A stretch of 12,403 bases of DNA, from contig JAADIN010000093.1 of NCBI GenBank assembly GCA_013151315.1, forward strand, positions 1-12,403, in the 5' to 3' direction. The position numbers and the translations under genes are program-made. The stretch is from Planctomycetota bacterium. Its GTDB lineage: Bacteria > Planctomycetota > Planctomycetia > Pirellulales > Lacipirellulaceae. A model generated the notes under the pieces. The model saw nothing but the letters and a program-made list of their open reading frames with translations. It did no database searches and was not told the origin of the DNA. Below, piece by piece: positions 5,526-12,403 of this stretch. Positions within the stretch are counted from its first letter, which is position 1, and each line of letters begins with the position of its first letter.

Positions 5526-8500
5526 CTACTTCTCTTCGAGTTGCCCAAGAAGCTCTTGCCAGGTGAGCTGGACTTGGCCAATGTGATTGGCGAGGCGGTC
5601 GGAGGGAGGCTGGTGGTTGAAGCGAGAGCGGGCGGTGGTGACTTCCTCTTCGAGGGCGGCCAACCAATCGGGGATGTCGAGGCCTGCTCCCGAGGGCTCC
5701 TTGGCAAGACTGGCAATCTCTCGCTCGAGGGCTGCAAAGACCTCTTGGCCTTCGGCGTCGGTGGCAGTTAGGGCCGGCTCGACTAAGGCTTTGATGCGGT
5801 CAATCATGAGTGGCCGCACGAAACGTTCGCCGACGCGATCCGCAACGGTAGCGAGGCGCATGCCGTATTCTTGGCTGAGTGTGGCGAGCCGAGCGAGATG
5901 GGAATCGGCTTCTTCGGCAGTCCGTTCGGTAAAAGTTTGGCACCACATTTCTGCTGCGGTTGCGCGATTGCGACGGACGAGAATTTCATGGGCCCAAACC
6001 ACGGGCTTGAGGTTCCAAGCGACCCGCTCGTAGGCCGTTTGTACTCTCAGAAAGTCGACCAAGGTATAAAGTTGTTCACCGTGATCGGATTGGGTGGTCG
6101 TCGTGTTGTAGTCGAGGTAATTCCCATAGTTTTCGACGACCGTTTCGATGGCGAGTGACAATTGTTCGACGGCCTCGTCTCGGAGGAGACCGTGGTTGAT
6201 GTCTTTGATGAGCGAAAACTCGTCTTCGGCCTCGGGATCATCAGCCATTCGGTCGAGCCACTGGTCGACGCCCTGGTGCAAGATGCCGCGTAGGTTTCCG
6301 AGGCTCATAAACTTTTGTTCGAATAAGTCGGCACCATACTGGCGTACGAACTGGCGAAACCGGTTCCAGCGCTGGTCGTCGTCGAGGCGTTCGACCACAC
6401 TGAGTCGTAGTGACCGACTATGGGTGAGCCAGCGATCGAGTTGGGTTTCGGTAAGTTGCTGCAGCGCGTCGACCAGCATGTGGTCGGCATGTTGCTCTTG
6501 CTGCGAGGAATTGGCTTGGTCCCAGAGTTCGGCCGAGGCGACCATGGATCGGACGATCGCTTGGTAGCCATTTTCGAAGAGGCCATCAAACTCGGTAACA
6601 GCCCCTCGGCCGACGGGATGTTCGAGTTCCATCTCTTGGGCAACGTCGAGCAATTGGCACGTTTCGCGAATCAATCCCAACTTGGGCAGCCATCCCAAAA
6701 GGTCGTAGAGCAGTTGCTGAATGCCGCGCGTGGCAACGATCTGTCGAGGCTCGCCTCCGCGCGAATGGGGAAGGTACAAGAGGGCACAAGGCTTTAGCGC
6801 GGCGAGGAACTCTTGCCAATGGGTGCGAATGGTCTGGGCGTCGCCGGCAAGCACGGCTCGCAAGATTTTTACGGAGTAAAGATCGACCGGATCGCCGAAG
6901 GTTTCGTCTTCGTTCGAATCGCCCTGGCTGTGGGTTGCGGCGAGCAGCCGGGCGGCATCGCGTGTTTCGACGCATGTGATAATGATGCGCTGGACGAGCC
7001 CTTCGTGGAGGGTACGCAGGCGGTCGTATTCGACGAGCGACTCGTGAGAACCTGAAGGCTGGGGAAGTTGACAACCGTGAAGGGTTTCTAGGAGTTCGAC
7101 CAATTGACGGTAGTTGGTCGTGGTTTGCACGAGCCCTTGGAGAAAGACTTCGGGACGTCCGTCGGATCCTTCGGGCGTAGAACCCCAGACAATGGCAGCG
7201 TGTTTCCAAAGGTTCGAAACGGTGGTGAGAAAATCAAGCCGCTGTTCGAGTCGCTGGGCCTCATGTTCCCACTCGGAATCCTCAAAATCACCGCCCTCGT
7301 CGGCCAGGTCGCCCTCGAAGCCGTCGTCGGTGCTGTCGCGGTAGACCATCTGTTCGTAAGCGGCTTCAAACAGTTCGTCGTGTCCGTCTTCGTCACCGTC
7401 TTCCTCGTCATCTTCGTCGAAACCGTCTTCGAGAAAGAGATCGCTGTCGAACTCGGCGTCGCCCTGGTCAGGTGGGCTGTCGAAAGGAATCGCGTCAAAG
7501 GGCCCGTCGAAAGTGAGAGAAGGGGCTTGCCAGTATTCCTCGGCATTGGCTTCTAGGTAGGCAAAGAATTTTGCGACCTCGTCCCAGCAGTCTTCGCCAC
7601 GAGCGAGTTGTTCGGCTTCGACGACGGCGAGCCACTGGAAGGCAAGTCTGCGGAAGGAGCAGTCGTTTTCCTCCAGCGGGGTGCGATCTTTTTGGCTCAC
7701 CCATTGCATCATCAGGGCTCGCGAAGCGACCGTATCGCTGTGCTCGAGCAGCGCTTCGATGACCAGCTGGAAAGATTTGGAGGTATCGAACTGGTCGACA
7801 AACATTCGCCAAAATCCGACATCGCCTGCCGCGGCACCCGCTTTGTGCCAAGCGTTCAGCGCCCCGGCGACGAGATTGGCAGAGACCTCGGTCTCTTTGG
7901 CGACGAGGTGATAGACGTCTTCGACGGTGGAAGTGGCAAACTTGTCCCACCAGGTTGCCATGCGATCCAGGATGGTAGAAAACTCTTTTTCCAAGTCGCC
8001 ATGGTCAATCGCAGCGGCTTCGCTCCAGGCGCGCGCGCCAAGGTCCAAGACTTGTTCGACCAACTCGATCAGTCCATCGACCCGTTGATCGTGGATGGTG
8101 TTTTCTAATGCGGGAAAGAGGCTGAAATTTCCGGCGAATCCGACGACGTTCCAAGGGTCGACGAGCGCGCCGCATTCGATGCCTCGGTAGATGAGATCTT
8201 CGCAAGCGGTGAGATGGTCGGCCACCTGGTCGAGCTCGCCGAGATCGATCGCGTCGTGTCCGGAGGTTAAATGGCAATAGATTCCGCTTACCATGCGAGC
8301 GGCAGCCACCTGGACCGAGTCGGCTTGTCGCTGGGCGGCCTCGGGATAGCCGAGTCGGGCGTAGAGGTGGGCCAAATGAACGTGCTGCATTTGTAGCGAA
8401 CGTCGTCGGGCCAATTCCTGGTTGAGGTGCTGGCGGGCTGCACCGAAAGGTTGCCTTTGTTGCTGGGCTTCGGCACGCAATCGTTCACCGCGTGGGCCTT

Positions 8501-9518
8501 CGGTGTTGGCGACTAGCTGCTCGTAGAAGTCGTCGCGAAAGGCGGCAATGATCGGGAGGAGCGTCGAGAGCGTTACCGTGGAATCGTGTCGAGTGGGTCC
8601 GTCTCCGCTGACCGAGGAAGCCATCAACATGGTGCCGGCTAGCACGGCAGCCGCTTCGTGATAGCGATATTCCTGCTGCTCTTCGTCGGCCACTTCGCAG
8701 CGAGACAGCAACGCGTCTAAAGTGATTTGCTGAAGGACAAAGCGGGTATAAAATCCCGCGCCTGAAATATGGCGCGGATCCCACTGCCCAAAATGGTAGT
8801 TGGGACGACGATTGACCGGGTGGTCGAAATCGTAGGCGCGAGGATCGATGGCAACCTCTTCGAGATGATCGAGATCGAAATTAGCGCGCGAGAGGATGTC
8901 GTCGTCGGTCTGGGCAAGAATCGCCAAGGCGAGTTGGATAAGCTTTTCGTAGCGACCCACGGCAACTCCGGTGCCCCGAATATAGACGGGGATCGGGCGG
9001 ACAAATTCGTGAGGATAGGGGTCCGAAAAATTTTCGGAATCGAGCATCGCGACAGGCCGATAACCGACGTAGTCGTTGAGTTGGGCGAGTGCTCCTTGGA
9101 CAATCCGTTCGTGCTCCTCCCAGGGTGCGCCCTGAGCAAGAAGTGCTTCGCAGACTCGACCGATGAAAAAGGGGCGCCAGAGATCGGCCTCGGTCTGATG
9201 GAAGAGCAGGTCGTGATGGAATGTCCGGTAGGCGGGTAAGAGTTGGTTCTGCAAAAGGTGGAGCATGGCCCGTGCCTGGGTCACGTCGGCAAAGGTTCCG
9301 CCGGCCGATTCCAAGCGATCGATCGTCACGAGTAGGCGACGGGTGAGCTCGCTAAAGCTCTTTTCCCGAGGGAAGCAGCTCTCAATGGAACAGAACTGCT
9401 CGTTGAGATGGCACAGAAATCCCGACTCGCTCGTCCCAGACGAGAAGTTGAGGTAGCCGACGATATCTTCCAATTGGGCAGTATCGCTGGAGTCGGGAGG
9501 GGTTGCGTCGTTTTTCAC
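5526..9518 (-). CDS. Very large uncharacterised protein with central acidic linker
   Basis: I do not recognise a family. From a GTG at 9518 it encodes about 1330 residues. It has no signal peptide, membrane segment, P-loop or other motif I can name. Composition suggests mostly helices rich in Leu, Glu, Gln and Ala, and short stretches (LYARLGYPEAAQRQADS) look like TPR-type helical repeats. At about residues 670-750 lies an acidic linker with runs such as DEDDEEDGDEDGHDE, dividing the protein into two helical halves. The open frame extends to 9800, but those 94 extra residues are proline/glycine-rich, span a perfect 30-bp palindrome and overlap the neighbouring upstream region, so I reject them. 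GTG 9518 precedes the first stretch that reads like protein; it has no ribosome site, so the start is uncertain. A frame this long with consistent composition is clearly a gene. It converges on the GTPase operon and diverges from the propeller gene. Confidence 0.8.
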   Translation of the reverse strand: MKNDATPPDSSDTAQLEDIVGYLNFSSGTSESGFLCHLNEQFCSIESCFPREKSFSELTRRLLVTIDRLESAGGTFADVTQARAMLHLLQNQLLPAYRTFHHDLLFHQTEADLWRPFFIGRVCEALLAQGAPWEEHERIVQGALAQLNDYVGYRPVAMLDSENFSDPYPHEFVRPIPVYIRGTGVAVGRYEKLIQLALAILAQTDDDILSRANFDLDHLEEVAIDPRAYDFDHPVNRRPNYHFGQWDPRHISGAGFYTRFVLQQITLDALLSRCEVADEEQQEYRYHEAAAVLAGTMLMASSVSGDGPTRHDSTVTLSTLLPIIAAFRDDFYEQLVANTEGPRGERLRAEAQQQRQPFGAARQHLNQELARRRSLQMQHVHLAHLYARLGYPEAAQRQADSVQVAAARMVSGIYCHLTSGHDAIDLGELDQVADHLTACEDLIYRGIECGALVDPWNVVGFAGNFSLFPALENTIHDQRVDGLIELVEQVLDLGARAWSEAAAIDHGDLEKEFSTILDRMATWWDKFATSTVEDVYHLVAKETEVSANLVAGALNAWHKAGAAAGDVGFWRMFVDQFDTSKSFQLVIEALLEHSDTVASRALMMQWVSQKDRTPLEENDCSFRRLAFQWLAVVEAEQLARGEDCWDEVAKFFAYLEANAEEYWQAPSLTFDGPFDAIPFDSPPDQGDAEFDSDLFLEDGFDEDDEEDGDEDGHDELFEAAYEQMVYRDSTDDGFEGDLADEGGDFEDSEWEHEAQRLEQRLDFLTTVSNLWKHAAIVWGSTPEGSDGRPEVFLQGLVQTTTNYRQLVELLETLHGCQLPQPSGSHESLVEYDRLRTLHEGLVQRIIITCVETRDAARLLAATHSQGDSNEDETFGDPVDLYSVKILRAVLAGDAQTIRTHWQEFLAALKPCALLYLPHSRGGEPRQIVATRGIQQLLYDLLGWLPKLGLIRETCQLLDVAQEMELEHPVGRGAVTEFDGLFENGYQAIVRSMVASAELWDQANSSQQEQHADHMLVDALQQLTETQLDRWLTHSRSLRLSVVERLDDDQRWNRFRQFVRQYGADLFEQKFMSLGNLRGILHQGVDQWLDRMADDPEAEDEFSLIKDINHGLLRDEAVEQLSLAIETVVENYGNYLDYNTTTTQSDHGEQLYTLVDFLRVQTAYERVAWNLKPVVWAHEILVRRNRATAAEMWCQTFTERTAEEADSHLARLATLSQEYGMRLATVADRVGERFVRPLMIDRIKALVEPALTATDAEGQEVFAALEREIASLAKEPSGAGLDIPDWLAALEEEVTTARSRFNHQPPSDRLANHIGQVQLTWQELLGQLEEK

Positions 9519-9835
9519 GTTGAGATTGGAAAGGGGGTTGGGGCTGGAGAAGCCTTGCTCTGGCTGTATGGTAAAGGACCCTGGCAGGGGTGGTCTAGGT
9601 GCCAAAAATGCGAGCCCGGCTCTGATTCCCCGTTCGGGAGCATTGAGAATCTTTTTGTCGTGATTGGGCTTGTTGATTAAGATGGAGGAGGGCGAATTGC
9701 GAAAATATGTGCCCGTGGGCCACGCTTTGAAAGCCGAGGGATTGCAATCCCTCGGCTTTGCACCGCCGCCTCTACCCACCGGGATCATGGATCTGCCCAA
9801 ACGAAAACCTTTCTTTTGACCGGGATCGAAATCTT
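9519..9835. other. Divergent intergenic region (about 317 nt)
   Basis: It separates the large minus-strand gene from the plus-strand propeller gene and should hold both promoters. I cannot point to a good -35/-10 pair for either direction. The one clear structure is the 30-bp palindrome at 9730-9759. Open frames cross this region on both strands, but their translations are atypical and share the palindrome, so I treat it as non-coding. Confidence 0.6.
9730..9759. repeat. Perfect 30-bp palindrome
   Basis: The half-site AAAGCCGAGGGATTG is followed directly by its exact reverse complement, giving 15 base pairs without a spacer. It lies 77 bases before the propeller ATG and over 200 bases from the likely start of the divergent gene. 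It could be a REP-type element, a dimeric regulator site or, as a hairpin ending in TTT, a transcription stop. The sequence alone does not decide. Confidence 0.7.
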
Positions 9836-11107
9836 ATGCTGACGGTAAATCTGAATTATTTGCGCTGGATCGGCGGTGGTCTCTTCGCGCTGACGATGGT
9901 CGTGGCATCGCAGGCTGGGGCGGCGGATCGGCTCGTCGGGTTTGAGGCGGCTTCGAAAAATGGATTGGAGCGCGCCTGGTTTTCGCAAGTTCGTGTCGAC
10001 CGTGGCAAAAATCGTGTTACGAATTGGACGCTCCACGACGATCTGTTATTGGCCCTGACTTCTACGGGAACCGTCCATGCAATGGATGCCGAATCGGGCA
10101 GGACGCGGTGGGTAGCGCAAGTTGGCAATCCGAGCCATCCGAGTACCGGCCCAGCGGCGAATGCCGATTTTGTTGCCGTGCTGAGTGGTTCAAAACTCTT
10201 TCTGCTAGATCGTGGCGATGGACATTTGGTTTGGTCCCGCCCGATAGGCAATACTTCGGAAGCGGCTCCAGCGCTAAGTGAGAAGTACGCCTATGTGGCA
10301 CAGATCAACGGTCGGGTGGAAGGGTTTAAGTTGGACGATCCAACCGCGAGAATTTGGCAATACCAGTCGGTGGGGCATATTTATCAACCCCCGATTATTA
10401 CCGGCGAGCTGGTCGCCTGGGCGTCCGATCGTGGGCACCTGTATTTCGGCAACGCGATCAGCCCTCGGGTTGCGTTTCGAGTCGAAACGTATGACAAGAT
10501 TGTCTCGGCCCCGACGGCCTCTGGCAAGAATCTCTACGCAACTTCGTTGGGTGGCTACCTTTATTGTTACACGCAGGCGAAAGGTGCGGAGCTTTGGCGC
10601 TACTCTTCAGGTTTGCCCATCACGAAGAAGCCAACGGTTGTTGGCGGCGTGGTGTATGTCGCCTCGGAAGCACCGGCCCTCCATGCGATCGACTCGACGA
10701 GCGGACGCCACCTGTGGACGGCTGAGGGCGTTGTGCAATTCGTAGCCCGAGGAACCGATCGTGTTTATGGCTTGAATCGTTTTGGCACGTTGCTGATCCT
10801 TGACGGCGAGAGCGGTACGCTCGCCGGTCGGATTGCCACCGGTGCAGGGATCTCGGCGCTGGCCAACGAGCAGTCAGATCGAATCTTTCTGGTGAGCGAT
10901 TCGGGGCTTGTGCAATGTTTGCATGAACTAGGAGCCGAAAAGCCGACTTTCCACATGGAGGCAGTCGGCAAGGAAATGATGTCGGAAAAAGGGAAACCAG
11001 AAGATACTCCTGCAGAAGTCGAGGAGCCGGCTGAGGAAGATGCCGAAGAGGAGCCGTTTGAAGACGGCGACGGGGATCCTTTTGGTGATGCGGATCCCTT
11101 TGGGTAA
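9836..11107 (+). CDS. Secreted PQQ-type beta-propeller repeat protein with acidic DPFG tail
   Basis: This 423-residue protein has a clear Sec signal peptide: MLTVNLNYLRW, a hydrophobic core IGGGLFALTMVVA (12-24), and likely cleavage near A27-A29 (SQAGA before ADRL). The mature part is a string of blades of the BamB/PQQ-enzyme type, recognised by repeated patterns such as VHAMDAESGRTRW, LFLLDRGDGHLVW, LYCYTQAKGAELW and LHAIDSTSGRHLW, so a seven- or eight-blade propeller is likely. I see no quinoprotein catalytic residues, so a binding or scaffolding role in the periplasm is more likely than dehydrogenase activity. The last 40 or so residues are Glu/Asp/Pro-rich and end in two DPFG units. I chose ATG 9836 because it starts the signal peptide; the longer frame from TTG 9758 begins inside the palindrome. 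It seems monocistronic. Confidence 0.85.
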   Translation: MLTVNLNYLRWIGGGLFALTMVVASQAGAADRLVGFEAASKNGLERAWFSQVRVDRGKNRVTNWTLHDDLLLALTSTGTVHAMDAESGRTRWVAQVGNPSHPSTGPAANADFVAVLSGSKLFLLDRGDGHLVWSRPIGNTSEAAPALSEKYAYVAQINGRVEGFKLDDPTARIWQYQSVGHIYQPPIITGELVAWASDRGHLYFGNAISPRVAFRVETYDKIVSAPTASGKNLYATSLGGYLYCYTQAKGAELWRYSSGLPITKKPTVVGGVVYVASEAPALHAIDSTSGRHLWTAEGVVQFVARGTDRVYGLNRFGTLLILDGESGTLAGRIATGAGISALANEQSDRIFLVSDSGLVQCLHELGAEKPTFHMEAVGKEMMSEKGKPEDTPAEVEEPAEEDAEEEPFEDGDGDPFGDADPFG

Positions 11108-11201
11108 GCGAGGGAGGAACTCTGGGTCTCTGTGGTAATTTGTCTTTTCGTTTTGAAAAACCTAGAATTCGCCGCCCTAGAATTTTCGACGCAAATCGAA
11201 G

Positions 11202-11275
11202 TACGCCCGGGAGGACTCGAACCTCCAACCCCTGGTTCCGAAGACCAGTGCTCTATCCAATTGAGCTACGGACGC
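11202..11275 (-). tRNA. tRNA-Arg (anticodon UCG)
   Basis: Reading the minus strand from 11275, all arms fold. The acceptor GCGTCCG pairs with CGGGCGT (two G-U pairs), the D stem is GCTC/GAGC, the anticodon stem CTGGT/ACCAG encloses loop CTTCGGA, the variable loop is 5 nt, and the T stem GGAGG/CCTCC encloses TTCGAGT. Loop position 33 is T and positions 34-36 are TCG, so it reads CGA (and possibly other CGN) arginine codons. The discriminator is A at 11202, and CCA is not encoded. Confidence 0.95.
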
Positions 11276-11306
11276 ATACGAATGTAGAACTCAGATTGGA
11301 GACGAT

Positions 11307-11334
11307 TTTTCCGCATTCCGCAATCCGATTTCCG
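11307..11334. repeat. Four tandem 7-bp units (CGGANNN)
   Basis: On the minus strand the units read CGGAAAT, CGGATTG, CGGAATG and CGGAAAA. They lie between the tRNA-Arg gene and the end of the small membrane protein gene. The phase is exact over 28 bases while the last three positions of each unit vary. Confidence 0.6.
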
Positions 11335-11343
11335 AATTGTTCT

Positions 11344-11577
11344 TCACGCCAACATTCCTAATAGCGTTAGTCCGCCCATCACGACGGCCATGAAAACTAC
11401 GATCCAGAGGCCGAACCGCATCGCATGTTGCAAAATCGGACCGAACTCTTCGTGCCGCGTTGCCGCACAGACCAAACTCACGCTAACGATCAATGGCAAC
11501 GCATACCAAAGATTCATCACCGCCAATAGGGGCAAGAGTACTGGCGGGCCGATGGCAAAGGGGAGGGAAAGTATCAC
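11344..11577 (-). CDS. Small two-span membrane protein, uncharacterised
   Basis: This 77-residue hydrophobic protein has two predicted membrane helices: about residues 9-37 (possibly with a break after AVMNLW) and 55-76 (FGLWIVVFMAVVMGGLTLLG). A short charged loop (TRHEEFG) joins them. Translation starts at GTG 11577. There is no other standard start between it and an upstream in-frame TAA, and AGGA lies 9 bases upstream (11587-11590). It begins 36 bases after the stop of the larger membrane protein gene on the same strand, so the two are probably co-transcribed and may act together. I do not recognise a named family. Confidence 0.75.
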   Translation of the reverse strand: MILSLPFAIGPPVLLPLLAVMNLWYALPLIVSVSLVCAATRHEEFGPILQHAMRFGLWIVVFMAVVMGGLTLLGMLA

Positions 11578-11586
11578 GAAATTGAT

Positions 11587-11590
11587 TCCT
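11587..11590 (-). promoter_or_regulatory. Ribosome binding site supporting the GTG start at 11577
   Basis: On the minus strand AGGA precedes the GTG with 9 bases between. It matters because the GTG is the only standard start available in this frame. Confidence 0.5.
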
Positions 11591-11613
11591 GGGGAACTTC
11601 GTTAGATTAGCAT

Positions 11614-12189
11614 TCATTCGTCCGTTTTTTTCTTCTTCTCGGGGGCACGGATCACCAGAGGTCCCGCCGCTGCATCGCAGATTACCAGCACGTTGAGCAA
11701 GCCGGCCACGACCGTATAAACGGTGCCGAGCTCAAAATAGGGGTGGTACTTCAAGGTCCACTTCGCCAATTCGTTCGGTTGAGTCGAAATTTTTCCCGAG
11801 TCGTCGGTCCACTCGACCGGCCCTCGTCGTGGGGGTGCCATGAAGCCGGTGAAATTGGAATCTTTCATCGCTTTGCTACGTTGCACCAGCATGGGCGTGC
11901 TCGGCAGCCCGACGCCCAGTTGGCAAAGGTATTGCCAACGGTACTGCTGCTCCCAGGGAACTGCAGCATACACCACCTTGCCTCCGCCCAGGTACATTCC
12001 ATAAAAAAATGTGCCTAGAACGCAAATGAAAAACAGCAGCCCCTTGCCCGTTCGGCCTTGATAAACGTGGCCTAGGCCGGGCAATATCCATGCCAGTAGG
12101 GCAGCGATCCAGGGCTCTTTGAGTTGGATTTCGACCAAGTCTTCCGGCGCGGTCGAGCCCTCGGCGGAGGGGATGGTAGTCGTGGCCAT
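11614..12189 (-). CDS. Multi-span membrane protein, TM2/DUF6677-like
   Basis: This 191-residue protein has an acidic soluble N terminus (about 1-22), then WIAALLAWILPGLGHVYQG (27-45) and GLLFFICVLGTFFYGMYLGG (49-68). These form a helical hairpin with the G-x-G-H-x-Y-x-G turn typical of TM2-like domains. A soluble middle portion of about 85 residues follows, then a C-terminal helix (about 155-180, with GTVYTVVAGLLNVLVICDAAAGPLV) and a Lys/Asp tail. The layout resembles the planctomycete family annotated as DUF6677, a name I give from memory and with moderate trust. The start ATG 12189 has no clear ribosome site. It is the first gene of a likely two-gene minus-strand unit with the 77-residue protein. 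Its role is unknown. Confidence 0.75.
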   Translation of the reverse strand: MATTTIPSAEGSTAPEDLVEIQLKEPWIAALLAWILPGLGHVYQGRTGKGLLFFICVLGTFFYGMYLGGGKVVYAAVPWEQQYRWQYLCQLGVGLPSTPMLVQRSKAMKDSNFTGFMAPPRRGPVEWTDDSGKISTQPNELAKWTLKYHPYFELGTVYTVVAGLLNVLVICDAAAGPLVIRAPEKKKKTDE

Positions 12190-12403
12190 GGCAGACGATA
12201 TCTAACTGGGCAAAGGAGGGTTGGCGGTTGGGGAGTTCGTATTTTAGGGGGTTTCGGCGGAGAAACCCAGGGCGCTTATTTGCTCTCGCCTCCTGGCTTC
12301 TATTCGCTCGCTGGCAAGCTTTCTTGCCAGCTCGCGAGTCGGCCTGAAAGGACCGATTTCTGGCCCGTTGTGAGTGGCCCCGAACCCTGGTAAATTAGGG
12401 CTT
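12190..12403. other. Non-coding right edge of the window
   Basis: I see no gene here. It should contain the promoter of the minus-strand membrane protein pair. It holds a 7-bp hairpin GGGTTTC/GAAACCC (12249-12255 with 12262-12268) and the REP-like hairpin listed separately. An open plus-strand frame crossing it is Gly/Arg-rich and overlaps the membrane protein gene, so it is not counted. Confidence 0.55.
12310..12331. repeat. REP-like hairpin
   Basis: A perfect 9-bp stem GCTGGCAAG/CTTGCCAGC encloses the loop CTTT. It is followed by CTCGCGAG, itself a perfect palindrome. It has no T-run, so it is more like an intergenic REP element than a terminator, and its sequence differs from the hairpins around the transposase. 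Confidence 0.55.

Noticed and set aside
9519..9800. N-terminal extension of the large protein (94 residues)
   Set aside because: It crosses the 30-bp palindrome, is Pro/Gly-rich and unlike the rest of the protein, and its ATG overlaps the upstream region of the divergent gene.
11202..11275. tRNA-Arg as an integration site of a genomic island
   Set aside because: No integrase gene and no repeated tRNA 3' end are visible in the window.
11140..11361. Plus-strand frame of 73 residues
   Set aside because: It runs through the tRNA-Arg gene and the heptad repeat on the opposite strand.
12124..12393. Plus-strand frame of 89 residues at the right edge
   Set aside because: It overlaps the start of the membrane protein gene and the REP-like hairpin, and the translation is Gly/Arg-rich without a recognisable feature.

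Overview
The window looks like chromosomal DNA of a planctomycete, probably of the Pirellulales type. This is inferred from content: a secreted PQQ-type beta-propeller protein with an acidic Asp-Pro-Phe-Gly tail, small uncharacterised membrane proteins of a kind seen in that phylum, a very large protein with no recognisable domain, mostly weak or absent Shine-Dalgarno sequences, a tRNA without encoded CCA, and several families of short GC-rich palindromes between genes. No database search could be run.

Layout from left to right. (1) 1-1383, minus strand: a RecQ-family helicase that continues past the left edge. Its frame is broken inside helicase motif VI, and the pattern fits loss of one copy of a 5-nt tandem repeat. 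(2) 1515-2256: a compact element made of a small IS200-like HUH (Y1) transposase gene (1665-2102) flanked by inverted clusters of REP-type hairpins, that is, a REPtron-like unit. One hairpin pair differs between the arms by compensatory base changes. (3) 2257-2587: non-coding, with a strong unexplained hairpin (2355-2389) and a perfect TATAAT just before the next operon. (4) 2588-5487, plus strand: two genes overlapping by 4 nt, each encoding a GTPase domain followed by a DUF697-like C-terminal region. The first has two N-terminal membrane segments and the second has none. (5) 5526-9518, minus strand, convergent: a protein of about 1330 residues with a central acidic linker and no family I recognise. 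(6) 9519-9835: a divergent intergenic region holding a perfect 30-bp palindrome. (7) 9836-11107, plus strand: the secreted beta-propeller protein. (8) 11202-11275, minus strand: tRNA-Arg(UCG). (9) 11344-12189, minus strand: two membrane protein genes, probably one operon. (10) 12190-12403: non-coding, with another REP-like hairpin.

The only gene sets with clear evidence of joint expression are the GTPase pair (ATGA overlap) and the two small membrane protein genes (36-nt gap). I see no sign that the whole window forms one pathway, and no defence system, CRISPR array or prophage. The observations most worth following are the covarying hairpins around the transposase, the coupled GTPase pair, the motif VI frameshift in recQ and the palindrome between the divergent genes.
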